NCBI RefSeq assembly: GCF_949987515.2
Contig: NC_082694.2
Location: forward strand, 44,850,451 to 44,914,450
DNA: 64,000 nt
Reading direction: 5' to 3'
Origin: Delphinus delphis
Lineage: Eukaryota > Chordata > Mammalia > Artiodactyla > Delphinidae
Shown: piece after piece, positions 24,160 to 36,834 of the stretch
How the letters are laid out: each line of letters begins with the position of its first letter
Position numbering within the stretch: the first letter of the stretch is position 1
Notes under the pieces: model-generated
Database searches by the model: none
Told to the model about the DNA's origin: nothing
The model's input: the letters and a program-made list of their open reading frames with translations, nothing else
Made by a program: the position numbers and the translations under genes

Positions 24160-24612
24160 ACATACAGACAGTTCCTTACGATGGTTCAACTCGATTTTGC
24201 AAAAGCAATACATGTTCAGTAGAAACCATACTTGGAATTGTGAATTTTTATCTTTTCCTGGGCTAGCAATATGCTGTACGATACTGTCTCGTGATGCTGG
24301 GCAGCAGCTCTAGTCAACCAGGCGGTCACAGGGGTGAATAACCAATACACTTGGAACCATTCTCATTTTCACTTTTAGTACAGCATAAACAATACATTAC
24401 ATGAGATGGACAACACTTCATTATAAAATAGGCTTTGTTAGATTCAGGCTAATGTAAGTGTTCTGAGCACGTTTAAGGTAGGCAAGGCTAAGCTATGGTG
24501 TTCAGTAGGTTAGGTGTATTAAATGCATTTTTTTGGACTTACGACATTTTCAACTTGCTGATGGGTTTATCAGGACATAACCTTATCGTAAGTCAATGAA
24601 GATCTGGACATA
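24160..24612 (+). mobile_element. Tigger-type DNA transposon relic
   Basis: Left end 'cagttccttacgatggttca' and right end 'ccttatcgtaagtcaatgaa' form imperfect inverted repeats. Internal blocks 'ggctagcaatatgctgtacg' and 'cgtgatgctgggcagcagct' match a widespread mammalian non-autonomous mariner-type element. It has no transposase frame. Confidence 0.65.
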
Positions 24613-27600
24613 CATTTATGTGTGTACTAGATTGCCAGGTAAATTATATTTCTTACTGATATTTTGCTCAAATTTCTTTCTTTCAAAATCTTAAGTCAGT
24701 TATAGATTAGATCAACGTGATTACTCTAAAGTCCTCCATTCAGTTTAAAAAACATAGAAAACTTCATCCTTCATGATAAAATTCAGTTCAGATAATAACG
24801 GTGTTGGGTGTGCCAATTGAAATGGCTCCCTGAATGTGAGGGAATCAAAAAGAAAAAAGAAAAACCTACATGTGGGCACACCTGAAGATTACAGCTGATT
24901 AAATGCACAAAGAAAGCACAAGCACACCTGTTAATTCAGTGTCAGGGGTTTTGGGTTTCAAATTAGTATCAAGTGCCTTCTCCAGCCTTGCCTCCTCTCC
25001 ATCCCATAATTCTCAAGGCAGTCTTAAATACCTCTCCATTATTTACAAGCATCCCTACTAATACCAGCCTTCCCTCAAATGCATGGAGACAGCTCCACGG
25101 ACGGTGCGTTTAGGGGCTCAGGGCAAAAGCAAGAGGTACACACTGATCCTCTGCAGGACGACCAGTTCCAGGTACAAAACTTTGTATTTTCACAGTAGAG
25201 ACACACAAAGGGCTAAAAGATGTGGTTTGTAAACTTATTTCTCCAACATCAGTATATAACACAGCTTCAGGACTATCAATCCATGGAACTGTCAAACCCA
25301 CATCCTGGCTAGAGAGAAGGTAAAAACTGACCACGGGCCCAAGCTGGATAAATGACAGGCCGCTAGCCCCATGGATTCAGAAAGTTACTAGATTGTTTCT
25401 GTTGTTGTTAGCCACAGAAGAAAAGGCTTAAATTATACATCAGTGAAAACAACCATCATGACAACAGCACTCGAGTCCACTTGGAGCCTAGTCTAGGGGA
25501 CAGATAAGGGAAACAGATTTGGCTGTTGAAGCAAAATGGAAATATTCTAGGAACCATGTACTACAATAATAGCAATTCCTTCTCTGTCGTGTGTGGCCAC
25601 CATATTCGCCAAATTCCCTATGTCCTTAAAGTCACAATACAGTATTCCAGGAGGAAAACTGTGGCCAGCATTTACAAATTTGTGATGAACCCTTAAATTA
25701 TCAAACTCCAACTTCCGGCACCCACTTGAGGCTAATGTGACACACAGGAGAACACAGGCAAACTGTGGGCCCACCCAGGAGTGACTGCCTCTTTAGAGAT
25801 GCCCGCCCCCATTGAGCACCTCTAGTATCCCAGAAACATGGAAGGCAAAGAGACAAGGAGAGAAGAGGTCCAGAAACACTGCAGTGACATGAAAGAGGAG
25901 AAGACAAATCAAGAAATCTTTAGCTTTAGCTCTTCTGGCCAAAAAGCAATAAAACCCTAGGGGCAGACATGTGCAGCACAAAAGGGGGCAGGTGCCACCC
26001 TGAGAGCATCGTGGAAGGATGTCTGATCCACTGTAGAATGGTTTGTACCAGCTTCCAAACAATGCCCCAAACTTCCAAAAGCCTCTCTTCAGGTGACAAT
26101 GCAGTACGGAGATCGGCTCCTGCCAAGAACGAAAATCTAAGACAGTCCCCTCTTTGGTGGGGAAAAGACTAAACTCCAGATTCTAACAATCAACTGGTCC
26201 TGCTACTGTTTATAATAATTTTACATGGAAAATATCCCAAAAGATATACATCAAACTTTTAAAAGGAATTATCTTTAGGGATGGAGACAGGTTTGGGGAA
26301 GGGGAAACATTCACTGTCTACTTCCGTAGTGTTCGGACTTTTCTTTCTTTCTTTCTTTCTTTCTTTTTTTTTAACAATGCATGCATTGTAACATACAATA
26401 TACAATGCAAGGCATTATTTTATAATATATTTTAATGTAAAATTCTTAAATACGTAGAACTAATTTTTCAATGGTATTACAGAAATTAGGGAGAAATTTT
26501 CCCCAAATGAAGTGATACTTAGTAGTTCTGATCATGAATCAGTTCTTCAGTCTGACAAGTAAAAGTACATAATCGCATTCTGACTTATGTGAGGAATGCC
26601 GAAAGAAAACGTTACTCGTTGCCACTGGCTTTGAGGAGTTTAGCAGTCAGCCAGAGAGACAAAGTATGGATACATCCACCTTGAGCACACACACAAAATC
26701 AATAAGGCTCAGGCTGGAGCCAGTGGAGAGGGCTTGGGTTTGCTGAAGACTTACAGGGTGATCCAAACGGTAACATGCAAGGCAGGGAGGGTCCAGGGAC
26801 CTGGCAAATGGCCCAGCATCTCCCTGACTTCAGTCCTTCCTTATGATGCCTACGGACACAATGATGTGGCTGATAAAGCAATTTCACATGCATGTTCAAG
26901 AAATCAAAGGAGTCTGCAGAAATTTAAACCTATGTGACAAAATTTTTATCAGCCTCACCCAGTAACATGTGCCCATCACCCAATTATGTCACTACCTTAG
27001 GGTTCTGAAAATTCACAGGTGTGCAAGAAAGAGATTAAAACTTCCCTTGAAAATTACCTAATGAGACTCTAGAAGAGATAAGAATTGTGGAAAATGGACA
27101 TCTCTAACAACCAGAAAATGAAGAGACCAAGATTCAGGTTTGGGGGAAGTGTCACAACACTTTTGTGTAATACTGTCGCATGCACTGACTGTTTTATACA
27201 TACAGTCTATTTTCCCGAAATAGATTACATGTCGGTAGGAACATGCTAATACTGTACTTACGTCACTCTACTGCTAAAATATCTGGAATGACATTCTATT
27301 ACTGGGCACCTGTCATACTCTAAGAATGTGCTGGTCCTTGAGGCCCCAGAAGAAAGAATGGGATAGACTGTTTCCAAGTCACTAAATCACCAAGCAAATT
27401 CACAAATTAACTTAGGTACAGACTGAACAGCTTATTCTAATAAGACATTTTCTAAAGACTGACACGCTAATGTTCATTTCTCTTTGTTTACTTCTTCCAA
27501 GATCTTAAAGGAAGCTGTAAGGTTATTGGTTGCCTTGTTTTAAGGAAGCTATTAGTCAGTGGTGATGGTCAGCTTGCCATTTTTATAAAAAGTGTTCCCT

Positions 27601-28290
27601 CTGAATCAAGGACATCTATCTGAAAACATGCCATGAACATTTACTGTTATGTACTGCCGTCTGCCCAACACCCACTCCCTTTTCCAGGAGGACCTCCATG
27701 CGGTTCCAGGGAGAGCTACTGTGTTCTTACGTGCCTCTACACCCTACACCACAGTGCACCGGTTCAGGAGTCACCCCGTGACCAAAGCCCCATAAATTAC
27801 ATCCTCCTTAGCAAACAGCCCCAACGTTTCCAACTGGAACTAGAAAAATGGGACAAGTGGTGAATAGCAAAGTCCAGGGGCACATGGCAACCACACCTCC
27901 TGCTACCTGGAAGACCACCTGCAGGGGCAGAGACAGAAGCTAAAATCAAGAGATTGAGAGACGGAAAGCCTTAATTTCTGTTGTTCCGGAGCCTGTCTGC
28001 ACTTTGCCTTTCCTTCAGACTGGCTGCTTAGCTCTTCCCTTGATCACACAAGATATACCAATATCTTTCCCCCAAAGGCCTAATATAAAATACCTTCCCC
28101 CACCACACCACAATGCTGCATTAGAAATGCCAACCATAGCCTCCAACTGCCAGCCAAATCCCCTCTAATCCGTGGATGAATGCAGCCAGTATGTTTTAGA
28201 CATATGACTTCCTGCTCTTCACCAATGTTCTGGGTAACTCTTTTAAAGGTAATCATTCGTAAGTAACCAGTGGGTCATGACCTGGTATAA
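24613..28290. other. Mostly unique intronic DNA
   Basis: No gene, no full repeat seen. It holds a (CTTT)n tract at 26340-26372 and a perfect 16-bp palindrome at 26374-26389. The open frames on either strand are short and unremarkable. Confidence 0.5.
26340..26372 (+). repeat. (CTTT)n microsatellite
   Basis: About six CTTT units run into an eight-to-ten T stretch. Confidence 0.9.
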
Positions 28291-28304
28291 AAATATTATC
28301 CGGG

Positions 28305-28516
28305 GTCTTCCCTGGCGGCGCAGTGGTTGAGAGTCCGCCTGCCGATGCAGGGGACGCGGGTTCGTGCCCCGGTCAGGGAAGATCCCACATGCCGCGGAGC
28401 GGCTGGGCCCGTGAGCCATGGCCGCTGAGCCTGCGCGTCCGGAGGCTGTGCTCTGCAACGGGAGAGGCCACAGCAGTGAGAGGCCCGCATACCGCAAAAA
28501 AAAAAAAAAAAAAAAA
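28305..28516 (+). mobile_element. CHR SINE, copy 3
   Basis: Begins 'gtcttccctggcggcgcagt' (a G-to-T change in the usual 'ggctt') and ends in a 20-plus A tail. Perfect 10-bp duplication ATTATCCGGG at 28295-28304 and 28517-28526. CpGs in the body are largely intact, suggesting recent insertion. Confidence 0.95.
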
Positions 28517-28529
28517 ATTATCCGGGCCA

Positions 28530-29690
28530 ATCAGAGCCCCAACTCCATACTCAACCTCACAGAGATCTGAACCAGAGAAGGCCAGGATTTTGAGTCGTTT
28601 AGCAGTGACGTCAGAAAAGAAAGATGGGCAGGAGGTCGAGTTGGAACCATAACATACCAAAGCCATCAGTGAGCTGAGTTATGATGAGCAGATACCAGCA
28701 CTATGCAGGGGGCTCCCATCCACGAGGTACCCGCCCTACCTGAAAGATGAAGATCACCTCCAGCCCTACAGCAGCCTCCGTCACTAATGGATTCCTGGGG
28801 CTCATGCACCTGAAACTTTGCAGTAACCTCCCCACCCCCACTCCACCACACACTATCTTTATTCAGACACTCAAGTGAATCCCTGTTCCTGAAAACCAGA
28901 AAGGACTAACCCCAAATAACTGTGAATGCAGAATTCTTTCCAGAGAAGCCAATCAGCAGACACAAACCACCTTGTTACCTTCTTACCCAGAACCCTCCCA
29001 CTGGGTTACTATTTATGTGATCGTGTCAAAACTACCGACAAATACGCAGTTTAATAATCAAAGCCACCTTCTTTAATCAACTTGGTGTCAAACATCAAAA
29101 CATAATTTAAGAAACTATTTAACATCTACCCAGCATCAATTTTCTCTACAAATTAGAAAATTAAATTGAATGTTACTGCCGCAGATGGTGGTTAAATAAA
29201 AACCTTAGCTATATGAATTGCCATTGTTAATATAAAACCTACTTCATGACACTTTTAGCTTGCTCTCATTGTGGGACATTGTTTTTAAAGGGGACAGGAC
29301 TTTATAAATGCCCTGTATGTAAATGATGTATTTTCTTTTTACCTTCTTATATTTTCTTCTTTACCTGCTCACAGGTCCACTTTGATAGAAAACTGGCAAA
29401 AGAGTTAAACGGTAGAAGTGAATTTAACAGATGGAACAAAGACGACCATATGAGATGACCGAACACCCGCCAGGAGGCTTATCTGATGACCACATCCAGG
29501 TAAATGAAGAAGTACTTAACTCTACAGTACTTTCAGATGCCTACGAGGTATTTGCCATCTATTCCCAGGCAACTGCCGGCTAAAATCATAGTATTATCCT
29601 GTCAGTAACTTTCATAGAATTTTTTCTGTTCTTCCTCACTAATCTACCACTATTACTCACATAAGAGAACAGAGGGAAAAAATCAGAGAG
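28530..29690. other. Unique intronic DNA
   Basis: No gene or clear repeat. The portion 29090-29340 is AT-rich, smooth and free of repeat hallmarks; it is a possible conserved element, unproven from this sequence alone. Confidence 0.45.
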
Positions 29691-30040
29691 GTACTGATAA
29701 CATGCTATACAACACGGATGAACCTTGAAAATGTTTTGCTAAGTAAAAGAAACCAGTCACAAACGGCCACATGTTGTATGATTCCATTTAGATAAAATGT
29801 CCAGAATAGACAAATCCACAGTCAGAAACTAGATCAGTGGCTGCCTGGAGCTGGGGAGGAGTGAAAACGGGAAGCGACTGCTAATATGTATGCGACTTCT
29901 CTGGGGGGTGATAAAAATGTTCTGGGATTAGTGGTGATAGTTACACAACTCTGTGAGTACATTAAAAACCACTGAATTGTACACTTCTCAGGGGTGAATT
30001 TTATGGTATGTAAATAATATCTCAAGAAAGCTGATATTTA
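29690..30040 (+). mobile_element. L1 3' end relic
   Basis: 'cacggatgaaccttgaaaat', 'gttgtatgattccatttaga', 'tcagtggctgcctggagctg' and 'actgaattgtacacttctca' follow L1 3' end order. It parallels the copy at 18600-19310. Confidence 0.75.
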
Positions 30041-32310
30041 AAAGACAGACAGATGGCGGCGGGTGGAGGGTACACATATGCAGAGAGGGCCAGGAAAAGT
30101 AGAAGAGAGGAGAAAAATCATGAATTTTTCCTCTTTTGCTTACCTAGGCAGTCTCCAACAAAAGACAGGTCACATTCCCTAAGTTCAATCACAAATCAAG
30201 CATAAAGTATATGGGATTTTCCCCTAGAAATGGTGACTGGAGCTCCTCAAAAGTCAGGGACTGACTTAAGGAAAATATTCTGGTGGGGTGAGAAGTTAAG
30301 ACAAAGGCTAAGGTGCAGTAAGAGATGAGTAAAGGAATGAGGATTGAGAAGTTCTCTGACCTAAGGAATGAAACTTGAAAGAGACTGAAGGGCAGGAATG
30401 GGGGCTGGGTTAGGAAGAGGAATGGTGTGTGGTTAAGAGGTTTGATGAAGGAGAGGAATAGTAGGCTGTTTCTCCCAGCCAGGATCATTCATCTCAGCTG
30501 CTATGGAGTTTCAGCCATTGCTGAGATGAGAAGAAAATCTGAAGAATATAAGGCACAGGAGCGGAAATCCAAGCTGATTTCAAAAGTCAGGAGGGCGTCA
30601 TCTACAGCAGTAAGAAGAAAGAGAGGGGAGGGAAATCTGAGGAAGCTCTACCCAAAAGAGAAAGAAAAGATTCCTGCAGTCCTACAGTCAGGAAACTACT
30701 GAAGCCTTATGTATACAGAAAATAAATTGAGGGTATAATCCAGGACTACTTGTAATGACCTAAACAGACCTTCTCTTCACTAGCCTGCATGAACCTCTTT
30801 GATATGAAATGCTCCTTCAGATTCAGATTTCACAACTAATGGGTGGTGTATTTAGTGGCACTAGGGACCATGCCTGTTCTCACAAATAATCCCAAATAAT
30901 GCATAATTTAGGCAAACAGCCTCAAGAGTAGATGGGGGAAAAGATGGGGTAGCTATTGAATCTGTTAATCCTAACTATAAAAATCCACTCCATCATGCAA
31001 GAAGCCTTTCCCTTGGGGCATAAAAGTGTTCCATCTGAACAGGGTGATGAGTATGCACATAAGAAAAGCTCTAGCTTAAAATTTTCAAGGAACGAATCCA
31101 AGCTCAAGGTGGTGTCTCATCTTGAGAAGCCAAAAGCACTTTCTGTTTTAGTGAAAGGCCTCCTCTGTTTTGCTGCAGTGGAAACGGAAGCAGCCACGCC
31201 AAGGTTCAGGCTCCACGCTCTCTCTCTCCAAGTTCCAATGTTCTTTACATTCCTTGACCCGTCCTCTTAAAATGACTTTGTTTTTTCCCTCTTGCGATCA
31301 ATCCTTCTCTAAATTACTGCAGCACTACTTTCTTGCCACTTGCACACAAGTTTAGTTCGTGTTTCATGTAAATAGGTTTTATCTTCCTAATTAGATCATT
31401 CCAGACCATGTTTTATAGATCTCTTTGCATGTTCAATAGCAAGGTGGCACCATACTTCCACTAGAAGGAAGTAAAATATTTTACATCTATTTGTTTGTTT
31501 GTGTATTCAGTCTTGGCAGGGGGGATTGATTGTGAATTAACAGTCGTATTCTGGGAAGTTTCTAAGTAAAACCACCGTAGCACAGGGGATCTTAAAAAAT
31601 ATGAAGCCAATATCTAAACCACCTAATTAAAAATTCATGATTTTAGGTAGAAAGGACAATAAGACATCTCTCAAAAAAGGTAAGCTAAAACAGCTTTTAC
31701 AGTACCATATATGCACAGGTCTATCTATTTGGGGATTAAGTAAATAATTTAAGTATATAACCTTAATGACAGCTTGAAATTTGCAGTCAACTGGCAGAAA
31801 GTAGACGGCAAGTTCTGCTTTAATTCTCAGCGTATGGAATCCAAGTCTTTTCCTCCTGAGAAAACCCTGTGCCTGAATTTTTTTATCTATAACTTTTGAA
31901 GAGTCCCCACTAATTTTAATTAGCACTAGAGAGCTAATTTAGGCCCCCAAGAAATGTTCTGCCCTCCTGGAGACTACAAATTAAAAGGCCCAAACAACTC
32001 TAGGGGCTGGGGTTAGATGGGGGAACCTCCATCACCTCCTGCAGGAAGACGCACCCAGACAGGGGCTATAATGAGGGCAGGGATTACAGCAAGAATGTGT
32101 TCCTCCTGCCACGAGACAGCTCTCTACTCAGTTCAGGCAGAACATTAAGCCTTCTTAGGTGCTGAGATATCAAAACATAACTGTGACCTACTTACTGGAG
32201 GGAAAGGGCAGACTAATATTTTAAAGGAGAGATGAAAAGTTGATTTTCACTTTGGTGAGAACACTCAAGGATAATAAGATTTGAATATTAAGTGAGAACA
32301 CTTTAGACCA
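30041..32310. other. Mostly unique intronic DNA
   Basis: No recognised gene. Purine-rich 30200-30700 yields short open frames on both strands with no domain. A small TTTG tract lies near 31490. Confidence 0.45.
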
Positions 32311-32314
32311 TGTC

Positions 32315-32425
32315 ACAGGAAAGTGTTTCTCAAAGAGTACTGTATGCATTAAAAATGCAGATTACTGTGCTCCCTCCCACTGAAGTGAATCTCAATTTTT
32401 TGGAGGGAGCGTGGACACCCTGGAA
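32315..32425 (+). repeat. MER5-like relic
   Basis: 'aagtgtttctcaaagagtac' and 'attaaaaatgcagattactg' echo MER5 ('gtttctcaaacttgag...ttaaaaatgcagattcc'). Truncated at its right side. Confidence 0.45.
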
Positions 32426-32624
32426 TATGCATGTTTACACAAGTCTGCTATTGAGTCTTCTGCATCCAAAAATAGTGTTCGAGCTCAAGAACAACGCCAA
32501 AGTTTTCAGCGGAAACAGCAGTGTGGAGGACCTTTGTTGCTACTTTGCATCCATTTAATAAAAGTTTAGAAGTGAAAGGCACACACACATATATAAAGAG
32601 TGATTCTTTTAAAAATAATGATTC

Positions 32625-32832
32625 GGGCTTCCCTGGTGGCGCAGTGGTTGAGAGTCCGCCTGCCAATGAAGGGAACGCAGGTTCGTGCCCTGGTCTGGGA
32701 GGATCCCACATGCCGCAGAGCGTCTAGGCCCATGAGCCATGGCCACTGAGCCTGCGCGTCCGGAGCCTGTGCTCCGCAACGGGAGAGGCCACAACAGTGA
32801 GAGGCCCGCGTACCGCAAAAAATAATAATAAT
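32625..32832 (+). mobile_element. CHR SINE, copy 4 with (AAT)n tail
   Basis: Starts 'gggcttccctggtggcgcag'. Instead of a plain A tail it ends in repeated AAT units, probably seeded by the AATAATG target. The 11-bp duplication AATAATGATTC is at 32614-32624 and 32833-32843. A few changes ('ccaatgaagggaacgcagg') suggest it is slightly older than copies 3, 5 and 6. Confidence 0.95.
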
Positions 32833-33009
32833 AATAATGATTCAATTGATGGGTTATTCCTCATCAGAATTTAAATTCACATTTAGCCAAGTGGCCAACT
32901 ACTCATGGCTTCACAACTATACTCGAGACCAAATTCGTGATAGGGATTTTAAAGCCCACATTTGTTCAGCAGGATCTATGAAGTTTTCACCAATAAAAGC
33001 ATCTACGTG

Positions 33010-33265
33010 AAGGCACTAGAGATGCACTGTCCAAACCCACAGCCACTGGCCAAGTGACCGTGTGAAACATGGGAAATAAAATATATACTGGATTTCAAAG
33101 ACTTAGTATAAAAAATGTACAGTATCTCATTTATAATAAGTTTTTTACACTGATTACATGTTGATACAATATTTTGGATTGTCTGATTAAGTGAAATATC
33201 TTACTTAGAACATTTAAAATCACATGTGTAGTATTATATTTCTTTCAGACAGCACTGATCTGGAC
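33010..33265 (+). mobile_element. hAT-type DNA transposon relic
   Basis: 'gatgcactgtccaaacccac' with 'agccactggccaagtgaccg' on the left and 'agacagcactgatctggaca' on the right fit a widespread hAT-type element whose ends read 'ctgtccaata...agccact'. A related scrap is at 57575-57690. Confidence 0.45.
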
Positions 33266-34039
33266 ATTTAAAGTACATCACTGCTTTAGCTGATTAAATG
33301 CTCCACCAAAATTCTTGGTCACGCAAATAAATACTTACGTTTAAAGGGAATCTGGCTTACACATACAGCCACTAATATGTGTTATTTACTCTATCCATGT
33401 AATGTAAAAGAAACAATTAGGTGCTTTCACCTCATTTTCCTATGTTTCTCAGCTGTTCTTAATTCCCCATAACCACATAAACTCAAGGTCAATTTCTTTT
33501 CCCATGTCCGTACCTTAGCAGAAAGGCTCTCCTGCAAAATTTTATCTCATAAATGCTGATAAGTGACAACTCCCAAAGTAATCTTGTTTTCAATTTCTGT
33601 CATTTTTTTAAATGTTCATTCATACACAGGCTTTCTCCTACTACTTCTCTATGCCATTATTTTGGGAGAAAAATTAATCAAAACTTTTGAATGTGATATT
33701 AGATGTTAAGATGTTTTTATGTTTTTTTTTTCTTAATTACAAAACTGTTCATATTTATTTCAGGAAAAAGTTCAAATACAAATAAGAAATAAGTTACTCA
33801 GAAAGAAACATGGAATATTTTGGTACATAGCCTCCTAATTTTTTAAATTCACTATTTATGAGTGTTGATATAAAGATATTAATTTTAATTACTTTACCAA
33901 TATTTTCAAGCTAAATGTTGCACTTTTAAAAAGACTACTTTTCCTACTTCCCCTAATTTGTGTTGATTCCACAAAATATAACCCTAAACCATAAACACCC
34001 ATCACTTGTAAAAAGAAAATGTTTAGCTTTTACCTTTCT
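33266..34039. other. AT-rich intronic DNA without recognised features
   Basis: Very AT-rich text with poly-T runs. I see no gene or intact repeat. Confidence 0.45.
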
Positions 34040-34290
34040 TTAAAAGATTAAAGGGTTTCTTTAATATGTAAGTTTCAGGTTTACAGCAATAGAATTCCTC
34101 ATCTGTATACACTATGAAGTGATCACCAGCACAATTCTACTTACCATCCATTCACCATACAGTCGACCCCCCTTCACCTCTTTCACCCATACCCACCCCG
34201 CTTTCCCTGCGGTAACCACTAATACGATCTCTGTATCTGTGAGTTTGGTTTCGGTTTGTTTGTTCATTTGTTTTGTTTCTAGATGAAATG
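34040..34290 (-). repeat. L1 fragment, minus strand
   Basis: Plus-strand text 'gtaagtttcaggtttacagc', 'cctgcggtaaccactaatac' and 'ctctgtatctgtgagtttgg' is the antisense of an L1 3' region. Truncated on both sides. Confidence 0.6.
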
Positions 34291-34344
34291 GCCTCAGACA
34301 CCCAAGGAAGTAGATCAGATGACCATCGATACTCTACACCAGTC

Positions 34345-34515
34345 TCAAAATGGGATTCCCCAGACCAGCCACATCAGCATCACCTGGGAACCTGTCAGAA
34401 ATGTAAATTATCAAGTACCATCTCAGACTTAACTGAATCAGAAACTCTGGCGGTGGGCCCACGATCTGTGCTGTGATTCTGAAGACCACTCAAATTCTAA
34501 AACCACAGTTCTAGA
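34345..34515 (-). repeat. MER5-like relic
   Basis: 'ccacatcagcatcacctggg', 'aactgaatcagaaactctgg' and terminal 'aaaccacagttctaga' resemble MER5, whose near-symmetric structure makes the strand call uncertain. Confidence 0.5.
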
Positions 34516-34705
34516 CGGTGCTGGTCTGATCTGTTACTCCCGCTATCAGCTTATAAGGCTTCTTAGAGAGCTCAGAGACTTTTCTGTCCCACAGAGCTGG
34601 GAAGTCAGATAATAAAGCAAGATAATTTCTTCCATGAACAGGTGGTTTTCCTGGTATCTTCTGGATTCACTAAAAGCAATTCTTTTTTTGTTTTTCTTTT
34701 CTTTT

Positions 34706-34719
34706 CCCCCCCCCCCCCC
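34706..34719 (+). repeat. (C)14 homopolymer
   Basis: Fourteen consecutive C follow a T-rich tract. Such long C runs are unstable and error-prone in assembly. Confidence 0.85.
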
Positions 34720-34919
34720 ACATTATTTATCCTGGAGGCAGCATGTTTTCTTTTCAGTAACTTCTCGTGGTTACTCACGGCTTCCTCAAGCCACAGGATG
34801 CATTTCTGAGCCTTCTGAAGATCTTTTTAACATGTCTGCATTACCCATCATCAATTCTCTACACCAGTGAGCTTTGAACCATTTTGCATTTTACTGAATA
34901 GCAAAAAAATAGTAGCATA

Positions 34920-35135
34920 TACACTTTGGAGTCAGTCTGCCTTCAGTCACTTATCAGTGGTGTGACCTTGGGCAAGCTACTTAATCTCTTTGTGCCTCAG
35001 CTGCCTCATCTATACATTGTAGATAACAATCTCTCTCATAGTTGTTATGGGATTAACTGTTAATATATGCAATGCATTTAAAACAGTGCCTGACACACTG
35101 TAAGTATGCTTACTATTATTAGCATTTGTTCAAGG
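34920..35135 (+). repeat. MIR SINE
   Basis: Nearly full-length: 'agtggtgtgaccttgggcaa', 'cttaatctctttgtgcctca', 'tgtagataacaatctctctc', 'acagtgcctgacacactgta'. One of the better preserved MIR copies here. Confidence 0.85.
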
Positions 35136-35289
35136 ACCTGGATAACACAGAGGGAAAGACATCTTAGGAAGTGTAGGGACAACTGATTAATCCTAAGGAC
35201 AGCTGGGGATCGCCTCTGGAACTAGAGAAAAGAACAAAGCAAGGAACTGCTCTGCAGTTTGCGAGTAAAATTCTTAAAAGGGCGATACT

Positions 35290-35373
35290 ACAGCTGACCC
35301 TTGAACAACACAGGGGTGAGGGACACCAATCCTCCACACAGTTCAAACCCCCGTTGTTTAAGGGTCAACTGTA
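35290..35373 (+). mobile_element. Tigger-like DNA transposon, copy B (internally deleted)
   Basis: 'cagctgacccttgaacaaca' and 'gtttaagggtcaactgta' are nearly back to back, leaving only about 84 bp. It shares ends with copies A and C and is the miniature form. Confidence 0.8.
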
Positions 35374-35839
35374 CCTGGTAGTCTGGAACCAGAAAGTAAA
35401 TGACTCATGATCAAAGATAACTGGCCACTAATATCATACTGGTCTAACAGCTCCAATGAAACCTCAAGAAAATGAGGTAAGACATTAAAGTACAAATCGA
35501 TCCACTAGCACGAGACAAGATCATGGTTTCCATAAGGTTCCATGTTAATGAATAAGCTAGAAACTAAAGCTCTAATTCTAGAGTGACTATCTGGTTAATC
35601 ATTTATGCCCTCGAATCAGGCAAGCTCGAGAAAGACCTACAAATCACCACCACTCAACAAACAAATTATCCTAAGGCAGCTGAACAATTTTTCCATAGCA
35701 TTTAGTTGCCTGCACCCTCAACATCCATTTCCCTCTTCCTCCTTCCTGTTGTATTCTAAAGTTTCTAGCCAAGCTGTTTGGGTGGGACTGACCCCTCGCC
35801 ACTCCCAACCCCGCAATTCCCTGCACCCCAAGATGCATT

Positions 35840-36265
35840 CCGATTAGCTGATGTCAATCAGCATATCCTCTTCTGACTCCAGTGGAGAGAGGGTCTGAGA
35901 GAGGCACGTGACCCAAGCACAGTCAAGCCAGTGAGACTGATTCCACGGCCATAGTGGAAGTACAGTACTGGGCAAGCAGAGGTGCTCTTTTCTACTGGAT
36001 GTCCTTACAAACAGATCTGAGACCCAGGGCAGCCATCCTGGGACTCCAGGGACCCAAGAGCCTACCTGAGAATGAAGTCCACACCAGCAAGGAAAGCCAA
36101 AAAGTGGAAAGAAACTGGATCCTGGTCATACCATCTAAGCCCAGGAGCAAATCTGGCTTAAATGCTAAATTTGTCTACTATTCTCTGTCATGTCTCTTTG
36201 TCATTTAAACCACTTTGGGCTAGGTTTCCTTTTGCTTACAATCAAGAGAACTCCAAATGACACAT
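35840..36265 (+). mobile_element. MLT1-like solo LTR (ERVL-MaLR)
   Basis: Right half 'tgtctctttgtcatttaaac', 'cactttgggctaggtttcct' and 'cttacaatcaagagaactcc' matches the end of MLT1-type LTRs of the ancient MaLR retrovirus-like group. No internal viral genes are present. Confidence 0.6.
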
Positions 36266-36834
36266 GCCTCATAAACAGATTACACTGTAAAGGTAATAAA
36301 AAAGTCAGCTATCTTCACAATTAACAGGAAACTCACTTGTTTAAGTCATGACTTTTGTTTACTTGTCATAATTAAAGATATTAGGAAAAAATACATAAAC
36401 CCACTTTTCTCATTTGGAAATCATTTTATTTGGGGTCTCAAAGTACAGAGGCAAGATTTTGAATAAACTCCACATTGGCCCCTTGGTTTACACATATTCA
36501 ATACTGCTGAGTTTTCATTGTGACTGAACCCCCTTCCTGATTTTCAGGGCAATTCCACCCCATCTAGGGCCCTGGTAAAAGTGTGCCCTAAGTATTCAAC
36601 AGCAACAAGGGAGTGAGAAATCATGAAGTAAGGGATGTGTGCCTGTTAACTTTATCAATGGCAGACTTACCTGTTATAGCATTAAATGTGCCCTCACCAG
36701 ATTAAGCTATTGCTTTTCAGATCCAAAACCTTTGCACGTGAAACTAACTAACCTTGGTCACTCAAAGCAAGTACTGTAACAGGTCAAGTTAATTTATATA
36801 TCACAGGCCCTAAGTAAACAGGTTAATTTGTATA

